Assembly: GCF_002870125.1 (NCBI RefSeq)
Contig: NZ_PNEO01000011.1
Span: 1-64,000 of the forward strand
Direction: 5' to 3'
Length of the DNA stretch: 64,000 nt
From: Burkholderia sp. WAC0059
Lineage (GTDB): Bacteria; Pseudomonadota; Gammaproteobacteria; Burkholderiales; Burkholderiaceae
The notes beneath the pieces were generated by a model. That model was not told the DNA's origin, searched no databases, and saw only the letters and a list, made by a program, of their open reading frames with translations. Shown here one piece after another: positions 60,930 to 64,000 of this stretch (its first letter is position 1; every line of letters begins with the position of its first letter). A program made the translations under genes and the position numbers.

Positions 60930-61286
60930 ATGGAAAGCCTGTTCCGTATCCTGGACTCGTCGTCGACCGCGGCATCCGCGCCGGGCGTCACGATCCGTTT
61001 CGACGGCAAGCCGCTCACGGTGCCGGCCGGCATGTCGGTATCGGCCGCGCTGCTGGCGAACGGCGCGCGCAGCACCCGCACGAGCGCCGTGAGCGGCGCG
61101 CCGCGCGCGCCGTACTGCATGATGGGCGTGTGTTTCGAATGCCTCGTCGAGATCGACGGCGTGCCGAACCGGCAGGGCTGCCTGACGAGCGTGCGCGACG
61201 GCATGGAAGTGCGCACGCAAAACGGCGCTCGAGAGCTCGACGCCGGGGATGCGGCGACGCAAGGGAGCGCGCGCCATGCCGGTTGA
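60930..61286 (+). CDS. Small [2Fe-2S]-binding subunit (HcnA-like)
   Basis: Ferredoxin-like subunit of 118 residues. The cluster ligands are in APYCMMGVCFECLVEIDGVP and the later RQGCLTSV, i.e. the Cys-x4-Cys-x2-Cys...Cys pattern of HcnA and the small subunit of opine/sarcosine-type oxidases. An N-terminal ubiquitin-like fold (VTIRFDGKPLTVPAG) is present. It begins four bp after the DAO subunit and overlaps the next gene by 11 bases. Confidence 0.9.
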   Translation: MESLFRILDSSSTAASAPGVTIRFDGKPLTVPAGMSVSAALLANGARSTRTSAVSGAPRAPYCMMGVCFECLVEIDGVPNRQGCLTSVRDGMEVRTQNGARELDAGDAATQGSARHAG

Positions 61287-62688
61287 AACTGTCGACGTCG
61301 CGGTCGTCGGCGCGGGCCCCGCGGGGCTCGCCGCCGCGACGCTGGCCGCGCAACAGGGCGCGAGCGTCGTGCTGCTCGACGAGCAGGCGAGCCCGGGCGG
61401 CCAGATCTACCGCGCGATCACGAAGGCGACGGCGCGGCGCATCGAGACGCTCGGGCCCGACTACGCGGCCGGTGCCGGGCTGGTCCGCGCGTTCGTCGCG
61501 TCGAACGCGCGTCACGAGGGCGAGGCCGCCGTCTGGCAGGTCACGCGCGAACGGACGGTCCATTACCTGCAGAACGGCGTCGCGAAGACGCTGCAGGCCA
61601 AGCGCCTGATTCTCTGCACCGGCGCGCTCGAGAGGCCGTTTCCGGTGCCGGGCTGGACGCTGCCCGGCGTACTCGGCGCCGGTGCAGCGCAGATCCTGCT
61701 CAAGAGCGCCGATACGGTGCCGGCCGTGCCCGTCGTGCTCGCGGGCAGCGGTCCGCTCCTCTACCTGCTCGGCTGGCAATATCTGCGGGCCGGCGTGAAG
61801 ATTCGCGCCGTCGTCGACACGAGCGGCTCCGACGATTACCGGCGCGCGTTCGGCGAGCTCGGCAGCGCGCTCGCCGGCTGGCGCGCGCTGGCGAAGGGCG
61901 TCAAGTATCTGCGCGCGCTGCGGCGCGCCGGCGTACCGTTCCATACCGGCGCGCGCGCGCTCGCGATCGAGGGCGACACCGCCGCGCGCGCGCTGACGTT
62001 CGACGCGCAGGGCAAGCGCCAGCGCATCGACGCGTCGCTGATCCTGCTGCACCAGGGCGTCGTCCCGCACACGCAGTTCACCTGGTCGCTGCGCGCCTCG
62101 CATCGCTGGGACAAGGCCCAGCTTTGCTGGGCGCCGCAGACCGACGCCTGGGGCGAGCTCGATGCGCCCGGCGTGTTCGTCGCCGGCGACGCGCGCGGCA
62201 TCGGCGGCGCGCTGGCCGCGGCCGAGCAGGGCCGCCTCGCGGCGCTCGGCGCGCTCTGCGGAATCGGGCGCATCGACGCCGCGCAACGCGATGCGCTCGC
62301 CGCGGCCCCGCAACGCGCGCTGCGCGAGACGCTGCGGATCCGCCCGTTCCTCGACGCACTGTACCGCCCGAAGGACGAGCACCGGATTCCGGCCGACGAT
62401 GTCGTCGTCTGCCGCTGCGAGGAAGTGACGGCCGGCGAAATCCGCCGCTGCGTGCAGCTCGGCGCGCCGGGGCCGAATCAGGCGAAGGTGTTCAGCCGCT
62501 GCGGCATGGGCCCGTGCCAGGGTCGCCAGTGCGGGCTGACCGTCACCGAGCTGATGGCGGCCGAACTGAAGGTTTCGCCGGCGCAGGTCGGCTATTACCG
62601 AATCCGGCCGCCGCTCAAGCCGATCACGCTCGGCGAGCTGGCGAGCGCGGCCGAACCGGACCTCGCCGCGCCGCCGAACGGGCATTGA
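61276..62688 (+). CDS. FAD/NAD(P)-binding oxidoreductase with BFD-type [2Fe-2S] domain (HcnB-like)
   Basis: Flavoprotein of 470 residues. The FAD motif is VAVVGAGPAGLAAATLAAQQ and GGQIYRA follows. CTGALERPFPVPGWTLPGV and a second Rossmann motif (VVLAGSGPLLYLLG) are typical of the large subunit of heterotetrameric amine oxidases and HcnB. GVFVAGDARGIGGA is the C-terminal FAD contact. Near 375-440 the cysteines in VVCRCEEVTAGEIRRCV and CGMGPCQGRQCG bind a BFD-like [2Fe-2S] cluster. It overlaps the ferredoxin-like subunit gene by 11 bases, consistent with a stoichiometric complex. Confidence 0.9.
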   Translation: MPVETVDVAVVGAGPAGLAAATLAAQQGASVVLLDEQASPGGQIYRAITKATARRIETLGPDYAAGAGLVRAFVASNARHEGEAAVWQVTRERTVHYLQNGVAKTLQAKRLILCTGALERPFPVPGWTLPGVLGAGAAQILLKSADTVPAVPVVLAGSGPLLYLLGWQYLRAGVKIRAVVDTSGSDDYRRAFGELGSALAGWRALAKGVKYLRALRRAGVPFHTGARALAIEGDTAARALTFDAQGKRQRIDASLILLHQGVVPHTQFTWSLRASHRWDKAQLCWAPQTDAWGELDAPGVFVAGDARGIGGALAAAEQGRLAALGALCGIGRIDAAQRDALAAAPQRALRETLRIRPFLDALYRPKDEHRIPADDVVVCRCEEVTAGEIRRCVQLGAPGPNQAKVFSRCGMGPCQGRQCGLTVTELMAAELKVSPAQVGYYRIRPPLKPITLGELASAAEPDLAAPPNGH

Positions 62689-62711
62689 GCGGCGCGGCGA
62701 GTGGTTTCCCG

Positions 62712-62760
62712 GCAGACAGGCCGCGCGACGCGCGGCCTGTCTGCGTTCGTTTAAATTTTT
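62712..62760 (+). terminator. Hairpin between the dehydrogenase and RidA genes
   Basis: A 15-bp perfect stem (62712-62726 with 62730-62744) with a three-base loop is followed by a T-rich tract ending in TTTTT. It is a strong candidate intrinsic terminator or partial attenuator, located 20 bp before the RidA start codon. Confidence 0.85.
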
Positions 62761-62779
62761 ACGTCCACAAGGATTTTGT

Positions 62780-63133
62780 ATGAGCGACATTACCCGTTAC
62801 CAGACCGCCGCACGCCTCTCGCGCATCGTCGTGCACAACCACACCGCGTACCTCGCGGGCCTCACCGCCACGGACCGCAGCGGCGACGCCGAAGCCCAGG
62901 CGAAGGACATCTTCGCGAAAATCGATACGCTGCTCGCCGACATCGGAACCGACAAGACGCGCATCCTGTCTACGCAGATCTGGGTGGCCGACATGGAACG
63001 CGACTTCGCCGCGATGAACCGCGCGTGGGAAGCGTGGATGCCGCTCGGCTTGGCCCCGGCGCGCGCGACCTGCGAAGCGAAGCTCGCGTCGCCGGAACTG
63101 CGCGTCGAGATCATCGTCACGGCAGCCGTCTAA
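62780..63133 (+). CDS. RidA family imine/enamine deaminase
   Basis: Trimeric RidA/YjgF-like protein of 117 residues that hydrolyses reactive 2-imino acids to 2-oxo acids and ammonium. AYLAGLTATDR, LLADIGTDKTRILSTQIWVA and LAPARATCEAKLASPELRVE are family blocks; the Arg in ARATCEAKL is the catalytic arginine. It follows an amine/amino-acid dehydrogenase operon, which produces imines, so a scavenging role is coherent. An AAGGA ribosome-binding site is seven bases upstream, after a strong hairpin. Confidence 0.92.
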   Translation: MSDITRYQTAARLSRIVVHNHTAYLAGLTATDRSGDAEAQAKDIFAKIDTLLADIGTDKTRILSTQIWVADMERDFAAMNRAWEAWMPLGLAPARATCEAKLASPELRVEIIVTAAV

Positions 63134-63209
63134 TCGGGCGGGACGCCGGCCGCGCCGCGCGCGCCGGCGGTCGTCCCCGCAATCAACCCTCACGAGCCAG
63201 CGAGCCATC

Positions 63210-64000
63210 ATGTCCACCTTCATCACGCCGACTTTCCGCCCGATGATCGCGTCGTCGAAGTATTCGGTCGCGACGGGCCATTATCTTGCCTCCGAGGCCG
63301 GGATGCGGATTCTGCGCAAGGGCGGCAACGCGATCGATGCCGGCGTGGCCGCCGGCATCTGCATCAACGTCACGCAACCCGACCTGACGAATCTCGGCGG
63401 CGTCGCGCCGATCATCATCTATCTCGCGAAGACGCAGGAGGTCGTGACGATCTCCGGGCTCGGCCGCTGGCCGCAAAAGGCCAGCCTCGAATATTTCCGC
63501 GACGAGCTCGGCGGCAAGATTCCGCTCGGCGTGCAGAACGCGATCACACCGTCCGCATGCGACGCCTGGCTCACCGCGCTCGCGCGCTACGGCACGCTGA
63601 CGCTCGCCGAGGTGCTCGAACCGGCGCTCGAAATCGCGACCGACGGCTTCCCGGCGAGCCGCCTGATGACGCACATGCTCGAGGGCATCTACGACAACCT
63701 GAAGCAATGGCCGTCGTCGTCGGACTATCTGCGTCCCGACGGCACGCCGTTCCAGCCCGGCGACGTCGTGCGCCAGCCGACGCTCGCGAAGACGTTCCGC
63801 ACGCTGATCGAAGCCGAGCGCGCCGCGCAGTTCCAGGGCCGCGAGGCCGCGATCATGGCCGCGCGCGACGTGTTCTACAAGGGCGAGCTCGCCGAGAAGA
63901 TGGCGCGCTTCTCGCAGGAGAACGGCGGCTTCCTCGACTACGACGACCTGGCGAATTTCAAGGTCGGCATCGAGAAGCCCGTGAAAACCGATTACCGCGG
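63210..64000 (+). CDS. Gamma-glutamyltransferase family protein (N-terminal part, cut by window edge)
   Basis: Second GGT-family gene; 263 residues are in the window. The N-terminal block is SVATGHYLASEAGMRILRKG followed by GNAIDAGVAAGICINVTQPD, the typical large-subunit start. GVQNAITPSACDAWLTALAR and KGELAEKMARFSQENG are further family blocks. The catalytic Thr is beyond the right edge. It differs in sequence from the GGT at 56765-58360, so the two may act on different gamma-glutamyl compounds. It is 76 bp after RidA and probably in its transcription unit. Confidence 0.9.
   Translation, partial: MSTFITPTFRPMIASSKYSVATGHYLASEAGMRILRKGGNAIDAGVAAGICINVTQPDLTNLGGVAPIIIYLAKTQEVVTISGLGRWPQKASLEYFRDELGGKIPLGVQNAITPSACDAWLTALARYGTLTLAEVLEPALEIATDGFPASRLMTHMLEGIYDNLKQWPSSSDYLRPDGTPFQPGDVVRQPTLAKTFRTLIEAERAAQFQGREAAIMAARDVFYKGELAEKMARFSQENGGFLDYDDLANFKVGIEKPVKTDYR

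Noticed and set aside
1..64000. tRNA, rRNA, CRISPR, insertion sequence, integrase or attachment sites
   Set aside because: None was recognised on either strand; the glycan island has no visible mobility genes at its ends.

Overview
The window is a very GC-rich bacterial chromosome segment, most likely from Burkholderia sensu lato and probably a plant-associated member. The reasons are a flhD / motAB / cheYA and fliC-fliD-fliT flagellar locus, an H-NS protein of the small Burkholderia/Bordetella type, a stand-alone rpsU, and a candidate type III effector behind a perfect hrpII-type box. The species cannot be fixed from the sequence alone.

Layout. (1) 1-3991, minus strand: flhD, then motA-motB-cheY-cheA (cheA runs off the left edge). 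A sigma-28-type promoter precedes motA, and no flhC lies between flhD and motA. (2) 4480-10732: housekeeping genes, namely a GT4 glycosyltransferase, an H-NS-like protein, aqpZ, a BadF/BadG-type sugar kinase, the DNA glycosylase tag, rpsU and an aldo/keto reductase. (3) 11061-19288, plus strand: fliC with its own sigma-28-type promoter, fliD, fliT, and a 1474-residue protein with two complete TPR plus O-GlcNAc-transferase-like modules. (4) 19432-46259: a large sugar-synthesis and glycosyltransfer island. It holds a NeuB-family synthase, a TPP enzyme broken by a one-base frameshift, several glycosyltransferases, and a tightly overlapping 14-gene minus-strand operon (40550 down to 27722). The operon encodes a GmhA-like isomerase, SDR epimerases/dehydratases, a split transketolase, a HAD phosphatase, a sugar kinase, methyltransferases, a reversed HldE-like enzyme and a nucleotidyltransferase. 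At the right end are a GT2-TPR-GSCFA fusion and an 11-repeat TPR glycosyltransferase. Its position next to fliCDT suggests flagellin glycosylation, though an O-antigen or capsule role is possible. (5) 46339-53439: cysC, an FAD protein, an HxlR-type regulator, a fluoride riboswitch with crcB, an ECF sigma/anti-sigma pair with a shortened anti-sigma-like paralogue, and a Cys-His-Asp candidate type III effector. (6) 53586-56374, minus strand: an electrophile/quinone reductase operon (F420-type reductase, quinone oxidoreductase, Old Yellow Enzyme). It shares a 22-bp operator-like site with the HxlR gene. (7) 56765-64000: a catabolic cluster with two gamma-glutamyltransferases (the second cut by the right edge), a LysR regulator, a three-part amine/opine-type dehydrogenase (DAO, 2Fe-2S, FAD/BFD subunits) and RidA.

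Working together: motility genes, flagellin and its likely modifying enzymes are co-located. The hetero-oligomeric dehydrogenase would make imines that RidA hydrolyses, with the gamma-glutamyltransferases supplying substrate amines. No tRNA, rRNA, CRISPR array or transposase was seen.
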